Source of the DNA: Variovorax paradoxus EPS
GTDB taxonomy: Bacteria > Pseudomonadota > Gammaproteobacteria > Burkholderiales > Burkholderiaceae_C
Reading direction: 5' to 3'
DNA: 64,000 nt
NCBI RefSeq assembly: GCF_000184745.1
Contig: NC_014931.1
Coordinates: 744,001-808,000, forward strand
Below, piece by piece: positions 35,413 through 44,386 of this stretch. The notes beneath the pieces are model-generated. The model searched no databases, was not told the origin of the DNA, and saw only the letters and a program-made list of their open reading frames with translations. Made by a program: the position numbers and the translations under genes. Position 1 is the first letter of the stretch. The number at the start of each line of letters is the position of its first letter.

Positions 35413-36074
35413 AGCCGGCCGAGATCGCGCTGCGCAAGCTCGGCGACGCGACCGATGCCTGTCGCGAGTGCCCGTTGGGCGAGCGCGCGACGCAATCGGT
35501 CTTCGGCGAAGGGCCCGTGCATGCGAGGCTGATGGTGGTCGGTGAGCAGCCGGGCGACAAGGAGGATTTGGCGGGCCGGCCTTTCGTGGGCCCGGCCGGG
35601 CGGCTGTTCGATCGCGCCGTGGCGGAACTCGGATGGTCGCGCGATCGGCTCTACGTGACCAACGCGGTGAAGCATTTCAAGTACGAGCTGCGCGGCAAGC
35701 GCCGCATCCACAAAACCCCCGCGCAGCGCGAAGCCGATGCCTGCCACCACTGGCTCGAAAGCGAAATCGCACTGGTGGAGCCCGTCGCGTTGCTCGCGCT
35801 GGGCGCCGTTGCGGCGCGCTCGCTGCTGGGACGCCACGTGGCCGTGATGAGCGAGCGCGGCCGCTGGCATGAAGACGCGGCGGGCCGGCGGGTTCTGGTG
35901 ACGCTGCATCCATCGGCGCTGCTGCGCGGCGATCCCGAGCAGCGGGACGCGGCGTGGAAGGCGTGGCTCGATGACTTGTCGCAAGCATCGGCGATCTTCG
36001 AGAAGGCGCCGCCGCGAACGCGCAAGAGGGTCGCGCCGGCGCGCGCAAGGAAAGCCGTTGCCGAGACGGCTTGA
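35388..36074 (+). CDS. udgX: UdgX-type uracil-DNA glycosylase
   Basis: 228 residues from ATG 35388, overlapping the copper-protein gene by 25 bases. Motifs of the family 4-like glycosylases are VVGEQPGDKEDLAGRPFVGPAGR, YVTNAVKHFKYE and LHPSALLRG. The stretch GKRRIHKTP is the KRRIH insertion that defines UdgX, whose histidine forms a covalent bond with the abasic site after uracil removal. The C-terminus adds a basic Arg/Lys/Ala tail (about residues 200-228) that could bind DNA. It repairs uracil in DNA; overlap with the copper-protein gene suggests a common stress transcript. Confidence 0.9.
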   Translation: MPAHGGGLKPAEIALRKLGDATDACRECPLGERATQSVFGEGPVHARLMVVGEQPGDKEDLAGRPFVGPAGRLFDRAVAELGWSRDRLYVTNAVKHFKYELRGKRRIHKTPAQREADACHHWLESEIALVEPVALLALGAVAARSLLGRHVAVMSERGRWHEDAAGRRVLVTLHPSALLRGDPEQRDAAWKAWLDDLSQASAIFEKAPPRTRKRVAPARARKAVAETA

Positions 36075-36109
36075 TCGCACGCATGGCTTGCATGCAGGCG
36101 TGCGCGAGA

Positions 36110-37081
36110 TCAGGCGCTTGTCCAGAAGGCCTTGGCCGAACCGATGCCGGTCGTGTCGATTTCCGGAGCGAACCGGTCGTCGGCGCCCAGGCCGGTCGCG
36201 AGGCCGAGGCGCATCGCCAGGTGAGCGGCGTCGTAGGGCGCGTGCACCTTGACGTCGTTGTCGAAGTAGCAGAACACGTCGCGCTTGCCGCGCCGTGCGG
36301 CGGTGGTCGAAGCCAGCTTCGCATCGGGCACCTGGCGGCCGCGCCGCCATGCGTCGATGCGTGCGGCCCAGCGATCGAGTGCGGCATCTCCATACCCGCT
36401 GGCGTAGAGCTCCTCGTCGCCGTGCAACCGCAGGTAGACGAAGTCCGCGGTCAGGTCTTCCAGGAGGGGCCAGCGTCCCGCCGTGTCGGCGACCACCAGT
36501 GCCACACCGTGCCGGCGCAGCGTGGCAATGAATGCGGGATCGATGAAGCTGCGGTTTCGCACTTCCACGGCGTGGCGGATTCGAAGACCACGGGGCGCCT
36601 TCAGCAGCGACCGGCCCGTCATCCGATCGTCGTGCTCGCGTGCCAGCGCCACCGCGGATTTGGCGTCATGCGGCAGCAGCGAGAGAAAGCGCTCCAGGCG
36701 TTCGGCGTCATAGCGCATGCGCGGCGGAAGCTGCCAGAGCACGGGGCCCAGTTTCTTCTCGAGCGCCAGCACGCCCGATGCGAAGAAGTTCGCAAGCGGC
36801 GTGCGCACGTCGTTCAACTGCAGCATGTGCGTGATGTAGCGCGGGCCCTTGACCGCGAACACGAAGTCATCCGGCGTCTCGTCGTGCCAGGTCCGGTACG
36901 ACTCGGGCCGTTGAAGCGAATAGAACGAGCCATTGATCTCGATGGTGGAGAGCATCCGCGAGGCGAACGCGAGCTCGTTGCGCTGCACGAGGCCGGGCGG
37001 GTAGAACCGTTTTCGCCAGGGCGCATAACGCCATCCCGAGATGCCGATGCGTATGTCCGCGTGCGGTGCGCGTGAGGCCAT
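36110..37081 (-). CDS. DUF72 domain protein
   Basis: 323 residues with the DUF72 (YecE-like) TIM-barrel signature: IGISGWRYAPWRKRFYP, STIEINGSFYSLQRPESY, FVFAVKGPRYITH, LGPVLWQLPP, HAVEVRNRSF and FVYLRLHG. The family is widespread and of unresolved function. Longer upstream frames cross another gene and are rejected. It follows the small membrane protein gene at 37111-37314 by 29 bases on the same strand. Confidence 0.88.
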   Translation of the reverse strand: MASRAPHADIRIGISGWRYAPWRKRFYPPGLVQRNELAFASRMLSTIEINGSFYSLQRPESYRTWHDETPDDFVFAVKGPRYITHMLQLNDVRTPLANFFASGVLALEKKLGPVLWQLPPRMRYDAERLERFLSLLPHDAKSAVALAREHDDRMTGRSLLKAPRGLRIRHAVEVRNRSFIDPAFIATLRRHGVALVVADTAGRWPLLEDLTADFVYLRLHGDEELYASGYGDAALDRWAARIDAWRRGRQVPDAKLASTTAARRGKRDVFCYFDNDVKVHAPYDAAHLAMRLGLATGLGADDRFAPEIDTTGIGSAKAFWTSA

Positions 37082-37110
37082 GGTGTGCGGGTCTTGTGCC
37101 AGGTGTCCGG

Positions 37111-37314
37111 CTATTTGGCCGGCGTGGTGGCCGGCGCTTCGGCGGGTGCGCTTTCGCTCTGCGCGGGCGCGATCTGCACGGGTGCATCGAACCGCTTCTG
37201 CACTGCATAAAAGTACGCCAGCGTGCCCAGCATGATGACGATGGCCGCCAGGATGCCCCATGCGAAAACGCGGCGGTTGTCCCGCTCGTCGCGCGTTGCC
37301 TGTCGATCGTCCAT
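37111..37314 (-). CDS. Small single-span membrane protein (paralogue of 21163-21399)
   Basis: 67 residues from ATG 37314 (GGGAGA site). DERDNRRVFAWG precedes one membrane helix ending LAYFYAV, then KRFDAPVQ and an Ala/Pro/Ser/Glu tail. It is clearly related to the product at 21163-21399. Function unknown; upstream of and probably co-transcribed with the DUF72 gene. Confidence 0.7.
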   Translation of the reverse strand: MDDRQATRDERDNRRVFAWGILAAIVIMLGTLAYFYAVQKRFDAPVQIAPAQSESAPAEAPATTPAK

Positions 37315-37519
37315 GTCGAAGTCTCCCTTCGTCGAAGAGGAGAGAAGAGAAGAAAAAGAGCAAAGGGAAGCAAACGCTGCGCCCGCGGCGGCCGCAGCAA
37401 TGTCAGACAAGTGCGAAGGCGCTTGTCCCACATGAGCACGCCAGCCGCGCTGTGAAAACTTGCCGTGAAAGACGTCGAACCATGCGATGCATTCGATGTC
37501 GTCGTACCAGGAGATTCAC

Positions 37520-38284
37520 ATGCAACGTTTCACCGACAAGGTCGTCATCGTCACGGGCGCCGGCTCGGGCATCGGCGAGGCCACGGCCCGCCGCTTCTCG
37601 CAGGAAGGCGCGAACGTGGTGCTCGCCGGCAACACCAAGGCCAAGCTCGACAGGGTGGCGCGCGACCTGCCGCCCGAGCGCACGCTGGTGAAGGTGACCG
37701 ATGTGTCGAACTACAAACAGGTGCAGGCGCTGGTGGCGGCGACCCTCAAGCGTTTCGGTGCCCTGCATGTGCTCTTCAACAACGCAGGCATCGCGGTGGA
37801 GGGCACCGTCACCGAGGCGCCTTTCGACGGCTGGGACAAGATCATGGCCACCAACGTCGGCGGCGTGTTCCATGGCTGCCGCGCCGCCATGCCGCACCTC
37901 ATCGAGAGCAAGGGCTGCATCGTCAACACCGGGTCGGTGTCGGGCCTCGGCGGCGACTGGGGCATGGGTTTCTACAACGCCTCGAAGGGCGCCATCGTGA
38001 ACTTCACCAAGGCGCTGGCGCTCGACCACGGCCGCGACGGCGTGCGGGTGAACGCGGTGTGCCCGAGCCTGACCTTCACGCCGATGACCGAGGACATGAA
38101 GGGCGACCGCAAGCTGATGGCCAAGTTCAACGAGCGCATTCCGCTGGGCCGCGGCGCACAGCCCGAAGAGATCGCGGCGGTGGTGGCGTTTCTCGCGAGC
38201 GACGATGCAAGCTTCGTCAACGGTGTCGCGCTGCCGGTCGATGGCGGGCTCATGGCATCGAACGGGCAGCCCGACATGGCTTAG
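37520..38284 (+). CDS. Short-chain dehydrogenase/reductase
   Basis: 254 residues from ATG 37520 (CAGGAG site). Classical SDR features: VTGAGSGIGEA cofactor loop, FNNAGIAVEG, catalytic Ser in NTGSVSGLGG, YNASKGAI with the Tyr-x3-Lys pair, and a PVDGGL end. An Asn rather than acidic residue after the second strand (LAGNTKAKL) leaves NAD versus NADP preference open. Substrate not predictable. A TPP-enzyme gene follows 113 bases downstream. Confidence 0.88.
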   Translation: MQRFTDKVVIVTGAGSGIGEATARRFSQEGANVVLAGNTKAKLDRVARDLPPERTLVKVTDVSNYKQVQALVAATLKRFGALHVLFNNAGIAVEGTVTEAPFDGWDKIMATNVGGVFHGCRAAMPHLIESKGCIVNTGSVSGLGGDWGMGFYNASKGAIVNFTKALALDHGRDGVRVNAVCPSLTFTPMTEDMKGDRKLMAKFNERIPLGRGAQPEEIAAVVAFLASDDASFVNGVALPVDGGLMASNGQPDMA

Positions 38285-38397
38285 CTCCCGTTCCCGTCCG
38301 CGGTGCGGCGAAATCCTACCGAGGCTTCCGAAGCGCACCCACGGGCGCGGGACGACGGCTCCGTAGCCTTCGCGCTTTGCAGCAAAGGAAGCACCCC

Positions 38398-40120
38398 ATG
38401 GCCCACCGCAAAGTCGCCGACCTCGTCATCGAAACCCTGCAGCAGGCCGGCGTCAAACGCTGCTACGGCATCGTCGGGGACACGCTGAACCACGTCACCG
38501 ACGCGATCCGCCGCAGCGAGATCGAGTGGGTGCATGTGCGGCACGAAGAGGCGGCCGCTTTCGCCGCCGGCGCGGAGTCGTACCTGTCGGGCGAGCTGTC
38601 GGCCTGCGCCGGCTCGTGCGGGCCGGGCGGGCTGCATTTCATCAACGGCATCTACGAAGCCAACCGCAACCGCGCGCCGCTGGTGCTGATCGCGAGCCAG
38701 GTCGTGACGAGCGAGCTCGGCATGGACTTTCCGCAGGAGGTGGACTTCAAGTCGATCTACGCAGGCTGCAGCGTCTTCTGCGCGCAGGTGTATTCGGCCG
38801 ACCAGGCGCAGCGCGTCACGGCGCTGGCCGCGCAGGCGGCGCTGTCGCGCGGCGGCGTGGCCGTCGTCATCCTGCCGAGCGACATCGCGCAGGCGGAGGT
38901 CAAGGAAGAAGGGCCGCCCTTCGCCGTGCACCGTGCCGCGCCGGTGGTGCGTCCGAACGATGATGAACTGGCCCAGCTGGCTGCGTTGCTCGCCAAGGGC
39001 CGCAGGATCGCGATCTATGCCGGCCACGGCTGCGAAGGCGCGCACGAGATGCTGCTGGCGCTCGGCCAGTGCCTGAAGGCGCCGATCGCCCACACCTCGC
39101 GCGCCAAAGGATTTCGTCGAATACGACAACCCGCTCAACATGGGCATGACCGGCATCTTCGGCGTGGAGTCGGGTTATCACGCGCTGCAGGCATGCGACA
39201 CGCTGTTGCTGCTCGGCGCGGATTTCGCATGGAGCCAGTTCTATCCGTCCAAGGCCACCATCCTGCAGATCGACACCGACGGCAGCCACCTGGGGCGGCG
39301 GCATCCGATTGCGCTCGGCCTCGTCGGCGACGTCGCGCACACCATCGAGGCGTTGATTCCGTTGCTCGAAGAGCGCAGCGACCGCGCCTTTCTCGACGAG
39401 TGCCTGCAGCACCGCAAGGAGGCCCTCGAGACGCTGCGGCGCGACGAGCGGCCCGGCAAGGAAGGCCTGATCCATCCGCAGCACCTGACGCAGGTCATCG
39501 ACGAGCTGGCCGCCGACGATGCGATCTTCACCGCCGACGGCGGCAGCCCGATGGTGTGGTCGCTGCGCCACCTGAACATGAACGGCCGGCGCCGCACGGT
39601 GGTGAGCCTGCTGCACGGCACCATGGCCAATGCGATGCCGCAGGCGCTGGGCGCGCAGAAGGCTTACCCGGGGCGGCAGGTGATTTCGCTGTCGGGCGAC
39701 GGCGGTCTTGCGATGCTGCTGGGCGACCTGATGACGGCGGTGCAGGAGAAGCTGCCGATCAAGGTCGTGGTCTACAACAACGCGAGCCTCAATTTCGTGG
39801 AGCTCGAGCAGAAGGTCGAAGGCCTGCTCGACAACTACACCGATCTCTTGAACCCCGACTTTGCGCGGCTGGCCGAGGTGATCGGCTTCTACGGGCAGAA
39901 GGTCGAGCGGGCGGAGCAGTTGCCCGATGCGGTGCGCGCTTTTCTCGCGCACCCGGGACCGGCGCTGCTGGACGTGAAGGTCAACCGCACCGAGCTCGTG
40001 ATGCCGCCGAAGGTGGAGTTCAGCCAGGTTGCGGGAACCATGCTGTATTCGGCCAAGGCGGTGCTCAGCGGCCGGTCGTCGGATGTGGTGGACCTGCTGA
40101 AGGACAACTTCACGCAGTGA
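38398..40120 (+). pseudogene. Pyruvate oxidase/dehydrogenase (PoxB-like) TPP enzyme, split by a one-base insertion
   Basis: Starts at ATG 38398 with AAGGAAG. The N-terminal part (VGDTLNHVTDAIR, HVRHEEAAAFAAGA, AGSCGPGGLHFING) and the C-terminal part (ADGGSPMVW, SLSGDGGLAMLLGD, YNNASLNFVELEQ) are those of a PoxB-like flavin/TPP enzyme that decarboxylates pyruvate to acetate and passes electrons to quinone. At 39106-39110 the sequence reads GCCAAAGGATTTC; removing one A restores the expected RAK-DFVEYDNPLNMGMTG continuity into the second frame. The enzyme is thus interrupted after ~237 residues. It could be a sequencing error in a short A/G run or a true recent mutation, because both halves keep intact motifs. 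Confidence 0.85.
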
Positions 40121-40198
40121 GGGAGGCGCGCCAGCAGCTCGGGCAACGACAACGGCTGGCCCGCCTGCCGTGGCCCTGAAGAAGTCGGCGCGAACCGG

Positions 40199-40903
40199 CT
40201 AGTTGTCGAACCCGCCGTCCGGCATCTGCCGCGCATACACCGCGAGCACGATGCGTTCGGAGTGGATCAGGTACTCGTTCAGCGCCGCCGAGCCCTCGGC
40301 GAACTTACCGGCCTCGATGAGTTCGAGCAGCTTGGTGTTCATGTCCACGTAGGGCGCATGCAGGAACTCGGGGTCTTTCAGCAGGCCGAATGCCAGCCGC
40401 AGCTCGACCAGGACGTGGGCGAACAGCACGTTGAGCCGTTCGCTGTCGGCCAGCTCGACGATGCCCTTGTGGAACTCCATGTTGGCCGTGCCCACGCCGA
40501 GCCAGTCGCTGGCGTCGCGGCACTTCAGTGCCGTCTCGACCGCCTCGCGCATGTGCTTCTTGGCGGGGTGGCGCGGATAGGCCTGCGCCAGCGCCTGGCA
40601 TTCGATGAGCCGGCGCACGCGGTAGATGTCGATGATCGACGCGATGCTGGGCACCGCCACGAACACGCCGCGGTTGGGCGCGTGCTTGAGCAGGCCCTCC
40701 TTGGTCAGCGTGCGGAACACCTCGCGCAGGGTATTGCGCGAGATCTCCAGGCTTTCGGCCAGCGCGGCTTCCGACAGCCGCTGCCCCGGCGAGAACTCGC
40801 CCTTCACGATCTTCTGGCGGATCAACTCGGCCACGCGGTCGTTCAGCGTGAGCAGGCCGGCGGCCGGCAAGGCGGAGGAGGTGGGGGAATCCAGTGGGGT
40901 CAT
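40199..40903 (-). CDS. GntR-family regulator, FadR/FCD subfamily
   Basis: 234 residues. The N-terminal winged helix (LNDRVAELIRQKIVKGEFSP, LSEAALAESLEISRNTLREV, LTKEGLLKHAPNRGVFV) is followed by an all-helical FCD effector domain (~95-225) with metal-site histidines such as EFHKGIVELADS. It is divergent from the 5-oxoproline operon across a 283-base gap that holds a TTGTT-C-AACAA palindrome, so it probably represses that operon and itself, with 5-oxoproline or a related acid as effector (inferred). Confidence 0.88.
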   Translation of the reverse strand: MTPLDSPTSSALPAAGLLTLNDRVAELIRQKIVKGEFSPGQRLSEAALAESLEISRNTLREVFRTLTKEGLLKHAPNRGVFVAVPSIASIIDIYRVRRLIECQALAQAYPRHPAKKHMREAVETALKCRDASDWLGVGTANMEFHKGIVELADSERLNVLFAHVLVELRLAFGLLKDPEFLHAPYVDMNTKLLELIEAGKFAEGSAALNEYLIHSERIVLAVYARQMPDGGFDN

Positions 40904-41055
40904 GCCGGTCGGTCGAGGGAAAGAGAGGGCGGGCGCAGCGAGCCTGCGTTGTAACAGACGCCCAATGCGCCGCCCGCGCCGACGCACCGAAAAGCATCCA
41001 TTTCAGGGTTTTCATGGGTGCATGTTGGCACTGTTGTTGGGCACAATTCTATAAA

Positions 41056-41066
41056 TTGTTCAACAA
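41056..41066. promoter_or_regulatory. Predicted GntR operator
   Basis: TTGTTCAACAA is a perfect 5-1-5 palindrome, in an unusually AT-rich patch next to a TATAAAT-like box (41051-41056). It sits between the divergent gntR gene and the 5-oxoproline operon and has the TTGT...ACAA form typical of FadR-subfamily sites. Confidence 0.5.
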
Positions 41067-41186
41067 CTTGTTCTGAATAAGTGATTCATGAGGAATGAAT
41101 TGCTCATTCATTGGCATGGAGGTTGCATCAATCGACCGCGCCGGCGCATGCAGCCGGTGTTTTTGCATTGCAACGAAAGACCAACC

Positions 41187-41930
41187 ATGACACCTGAAGT
41201 CCCCCTGTGGCCGCTGATCGGCGTGGCCGTGATCATTGCGGGGTTCATCCTTCGCTTCAATCCGATGCTGGTGGTGATCGTCACGGCCATCGTGACCGCG
41301 TTCGCCGCCGGCTTCGGCCCTATGGCGATCCTGGCGGCCATCGGCACCGGCTTCATCAAGACGCGCAACCTGCCGCTGATCATTCTTCTGCCGCTGGCGG
41401 TGATCGGCCTCCTGGAGCGCCACGGCCTGCGCCAGCACGCGCAGAACTGGATCAGCCGCATCAAGTCGGCCACCGCCGGCCGCCTGCTGATCGTCTACCT
41501 CGCGGCGCGCGAGCTCACGGCGGCCATGGGCCTCACCAGCCTGGGCGGCCATCCGCAGATGGTGCGTCCGCTGCTCGCGCCGATGGCCGAAGGCGCCACC
41601 GAGACGCGCTACGGCAAGCTGCCCGACCGCATCCGCCACAAGCTGCGCGCCTACGCCGCGGCCACCGACAACGTGGGCCTGTTCTTCGGCGAAGACATCT
41701 TCGTGGCCTTCGGCGCCATCGTGCTCATGACCACCTTCCTGCACGAAGCGGGCATCGACGTGGAGCCGCTGCACATCGCGATGTGGGGCATTCCCACGGC
41801 CATTGCCGCTTTCATCATCCACGCCTGGCGCCTGCGCCGGCTCGACCAGGCATTGGCCCGTGAGCTGGGCGGCGCCGCGGAGGCCGGTGCATCGATTGCC
41901 ACCGCCGTGCCCGCCAAGGAAGGACGCTGA
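41187..41930 (+). CDS. DUF969 membrane protein, predicted 5-oxoproline transporter subunit
   Basis: 247 residues with several membrane segments (VPLWPLIGVAVIIAGFIL, MLVVIVTAIVTAFAAG, LPLIILLPLAVIGL). The loop ARELTAAMGLTSLGGHPQMV is characteristic of DUF969. DUF969 and DUF979 proteins always occur together and are predicted to import 5-oxoproline next to pxp and pcp genes, exactly as here. ATG 41187 was chosen over 41088 because the upstream residues are not membrane-protein-like. The next gene starts five bases after its stop. Confidence 0.85.
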   Translation: MTPEVPLWPLIGVAVIIAGFILRFNPMLVVIVTAIVTAFAAGFGPMAILAAIGTGFIKTRNLPLIILLPLAVIGLLERHGLRQHAQNWISRIKSATAGRLLIVYLAARELTAAMGLTSLGGHPQMVRPLLAPMAEGATETRYGKLPDRIRHKLRAYAAATDNVGLFFGEDIFVAFGAIVLMTTFLHEAGIDVEPLHIAMWGIPTAIAAFIIHAWRLRRLDQALARELGGAAEAGASIATAVPAKEGR

Positions 41931-41935
41931 TCATC

Positions 41936-42892
41936 ATGATTCTCTCGATCCAGCACCTGTACCTTCTGGTCGGCGTCATCCTCGCCATCACGGCCGTGAT
42001 GACGCTGGCCGACCGCCAGCACCCCAAGCGCTACACCAGCGCGCTCTTCTGGGGCATCTACGCGCTGGTCTTCCTGGTCGGCGACAAGCTGCCGCCCGAG
42101 GTGGTCGGCGTCGGCGCGATCGGCATGGCCGTCATTGCCGGCCTGCGCGGCGTCGGCGCGGGCAAGCACCGCGAACCCACGCCCGCGCAGTACCAGGCCA
42201 GCGCCACGCGCCTGGGCAACAGGCTGTTCATCCCGGCACTGGCGATCCCGCTGGTCACCGTGATCGGCACCGTGGGCATGAGCCACATCAAGCTGGGCGG
42301 CACGCTGCTGCTCGACCCCAAGAACACCACGCTGGTGAGCCTGGGCATCGGCTGCGTGGTGGCGCTGGCGCTGGCCTGCTGGCTGACGCGCGAGACGCCG
42401 GTGCAGGGCATGCGCGAATCGCGCCGCCTGACCGATGCGCTCGGCTGGGCCGTGGTGCTGCCGCAGATGCTCGGCATGCTGGGCCTGGTGTTCTCCGATG
42501 CCGGCGTGGGCAAGGCGGTGGCGCACATCACCACCAGCTACATCAACATGGACATCCGCTTCGTGGCCGTCGCGGTCTACGTGCTGGGCATGGCGCTTTT
42601 CACCATCATCATGGGCAACGGCTTCGCGGCCTTCCCGGTGATGACGGGCGGTGTCGGCGTGCCGGTGCTGGTGGGCGTGTACCACGGCGATCCGGCCGTG
42701 ATGGCGGCCATCGGCATGTTCTCGGGCTACTGCGGCACGCTCATGACGCCGATGGCGGCCAACTTCAACATCGTGCCCGCCGCCCTCTTGGAGCTGCCCG
42801 ACAAGAACGCGGTGATCAAGGTGCAGGTTCCGACCGCGGCCGCGCTGCTGGTGGTCAACATCTTCCTGCTGTACTTCCTGATGTTCCGTTGA
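41936..42892 (+). CDS. DUF979 membrane protein, predicted 5-oxoproline transporter subunit
   Basis: 318 residues, about eight to nine membrane segments. DUF979 features include LYLLVGVILAITAVMTLADR, GLVFSDAGVGKAVA, IIMGNGFAAFPVMTGGVGVP and SGYCGTLMTPMAANFNIVPA, the last resembling the substrate-binding loops of ion-coupled carriers. It is paired with the DUF969 subunit (5-base gap) and precedes pcp by 10 bases. Confidence 0.85.
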   Translation: MILSIQHLYLLVGVILAITAVMTLADRQHPKRYTSALFWGIYALVFLVGDKLPPEVVGVGAIGMAVIAGLRGVGAGKHREPTPAQYQASATRLGNRLFIPALAIPLVTVIGTVGMSHIKLGGTLLLDPKNTTLVSLGIGCVVALALACWLTRETPVQGMRESRRLTDALGWAVVLPQMLGMLGLVFSDAGVGKAVAHITTSYINMDIRFVAVAVYVLGMALFTIIMGNGFAAFPVMTGGVGVPVLVGVYHGDPAVMAAIGMFSGYCGTLMTPMAANFNIVPAALLELPDKNAVIKVQVPTAAALLVVNIFLLYFLMFR

Positions 42893-42902
42893 GGCACCGC
42901 GC

Positions 42903-43574
42903 ATGACCATCGATGCAAAGGCCCCCCGGGTGCTGGTCGCGGGCTTCGAGCCCTTCGAGAACGACGCGGTCAACCCTGCGTGGGAAATCGCCCGCGCGCT
43001 GGACGGCTGGGCCTGCGAAGGCGCCGTGGTGCAGGCGGTGCAGCTGCCCTGCGTGTTCGGCCGCGCCATCGACGCGCTCGACGCCGCATTGATCGGCCCG
43101 CCGCTGCAACTGGTGCTGTGCGTCGGTGCGGCGGGCGGGCGCGCCGAAATCTCGATGGAGCGCGCCGCGCTGAACATCGACGACGCGCGCATTCCCGACA
43201 ACGCGGGGCAGCAGCCCATTGACCTCCCGGTGGTCAAGCACGGCCCGGCGGCCTACTTCTCGACGCTGCCGATCAAGGCCATGGTGCGCGACGTGCGCGC
43301 GGCGGGCCTGCCCGCGGCCGTGTCGAACACCGCCGGCACCTTCGTGTGCAACCACATCTTCTACGCGCTGATGCACCGGCTCGCGACGCGTCCGGCGCTG
43401 GCGCACACCCGCGGCGGCTTCGTCCACGTGCCCTACCTCCCCGAGCAGGCCGCCTCGAAACCCGGCGTGGCGAGCATGGCGCTGGCCGCGCAGGTGGAGG
43501 CCTTCCGCGTGGCGATCCGCACCGCGCTCACCGTGCGCGACGACGTGCGCGAGACCGCCGGCCGGCTGCATTGA
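42903..43574 (+). CDS. pcp: Pyroglutamyl-peptidase I
   Basis: 223 residues, family C15 cysteine peptidase that removes N-terminal 5-oxoproline from peptides. Seen are the [17 protein letters not shown] start, the [15 protein letters not shown] region, the catalytic Cys in [14 protein letters not shown] and the catalytic His in [10 protein letters not shown]. Located inside the 5-oxoproline operon, it supplies free 5-oxoproline from peptides for the downstream PxpABC enzyme. Length is normal for the family. Confidence 0.92.
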   Translation: MTIDAKAPRVLVAGFEPFENDAVNPAWEIARALDGWACEGAVVQAVQLPCVFGRAIDALDAALIGPPLQLVLCVGAAGGRAEISMERAALNIDDARIPDNAGQQPIDLPVVKHGPAAYFSTLPIKAMVRDVRAAGLPAAVSNTAGTFVCNHIFYALMHRLATRPALAHTRGGFVHVPYLPEQAASKPGVASMALAAQVEAFRVAIRTALTVRDDVRETAGRLH

Positions 43575-43615
43575 CCCCCAAAGCGTGCGCACGTGCGCGC
43601 ACGCCGGAGACGAAC

Positions 43616-44386
43616 ATGAACATCGACTTGAACAGTGACCTCGGCGAGAGCCTCGGCGTCTGGCGCATGGGCGACGACGCCGCCATGCTGGAGATCGTCA
43701 GCAGCGCCAACGTGGCCTGCGGCTTCCACGCGGGCGACCCTGCCGGCATCCTGCGCACGCTGCGCCAGGCGAAGGAGCGCGGCGTCGCGGTCGGCGCCCA
43801 TGTCGCCTACCGCGACCTGGTCGGTTTCGGGCGCCGCAACATGGACGTGGACAGCGCCGACCTGCGCGCCGACGTGATCTACCAGATCGGCGCTCTGAAG
43901 GGGCTGGCCGCAGCGGCCGGCACCGAAGTGCGCTACGTGAAGCCGCACGGCGCGCTCTACAACACCATCGCGCACGACGAGCGCCAGGCGCGCGACGTCA
44001 TCGCCGCCATCCGCGAGATCGACCCGGGCCTGGTGCTCGTCGCGCTCGCGGGCTCGCCGCTCATCGGCTGGGCCGAGGCCGAGGGCCTCCGCGTGGTGGC
44101 CGAGGCCTTTGCCGATCGCGCCTACACGCCGCAAGGCACGCTGGTGTCGCGCCGCGAACCCGGCGCCGTGCTGCATGACGCGACCGACGTGGCCGAGCGC
44201 ATGCTGCGGCTCGCGAACGAAGGCACGGTCACCGCCATCGACGGCAGCGTGGTGCGCATTCGCGCCGACTCGGTCTGCGTGCACGGCGACAGCCCCGGCG
44301 CGGTCGAGATGGCGAGGCGCGTGCGCGAGCGGCTGGTCCAGGCCGGCGTCACGGTCCGCTCTTTCATTTCGGCAACGACTGCGTGA
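43616..44386 (+). CDS. pxpA: 5-oxoprolinase subunit PxpA (LamB/YcsF family)
   Basis: 256 residues. LamB/YcsF motifs are [52 protein letters not shown] and [17 protein letters not shown]. PxpA cooperates with PxpBC in ATP-dependent opening of 5-oxoproline to glutamate. ATG 43616 has a GGAGA site. Its TGA overlaps the GTG of pxpBC (GTGA), so both subunits are made together. Confidence 0.93.
   Translation: MNIDLNSDLGESLGVWRMGDDAAMLEIVSSANVACGFHAGDPAGILRTLRQAKERGVAVGAHVAYRDLVGFGRRNMDVDSADLRADVIYQIGALKGLAAAAGTEVRYVKPHGALYNTIAHDERQARDVIAAIREIDPGLVLVALAGSPLIGWAEAEGLRVVAEAFADRAYTPQGTLVSRREPGAVLHDATDVAERMLRLANEGTVTAIDGSVVRIRADSVCVHGDSPGAVEMARRVRERLVQAGVTVRSFISATTA

Noticed and set aside
37465..40179. 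A 904-codon frame across the SDR and TPP-enzyme genes
   Set aside because: It reads out of frame through the SDR and second TPP half and only coincides with the first TPP half; it is an artefact of the inserted base.
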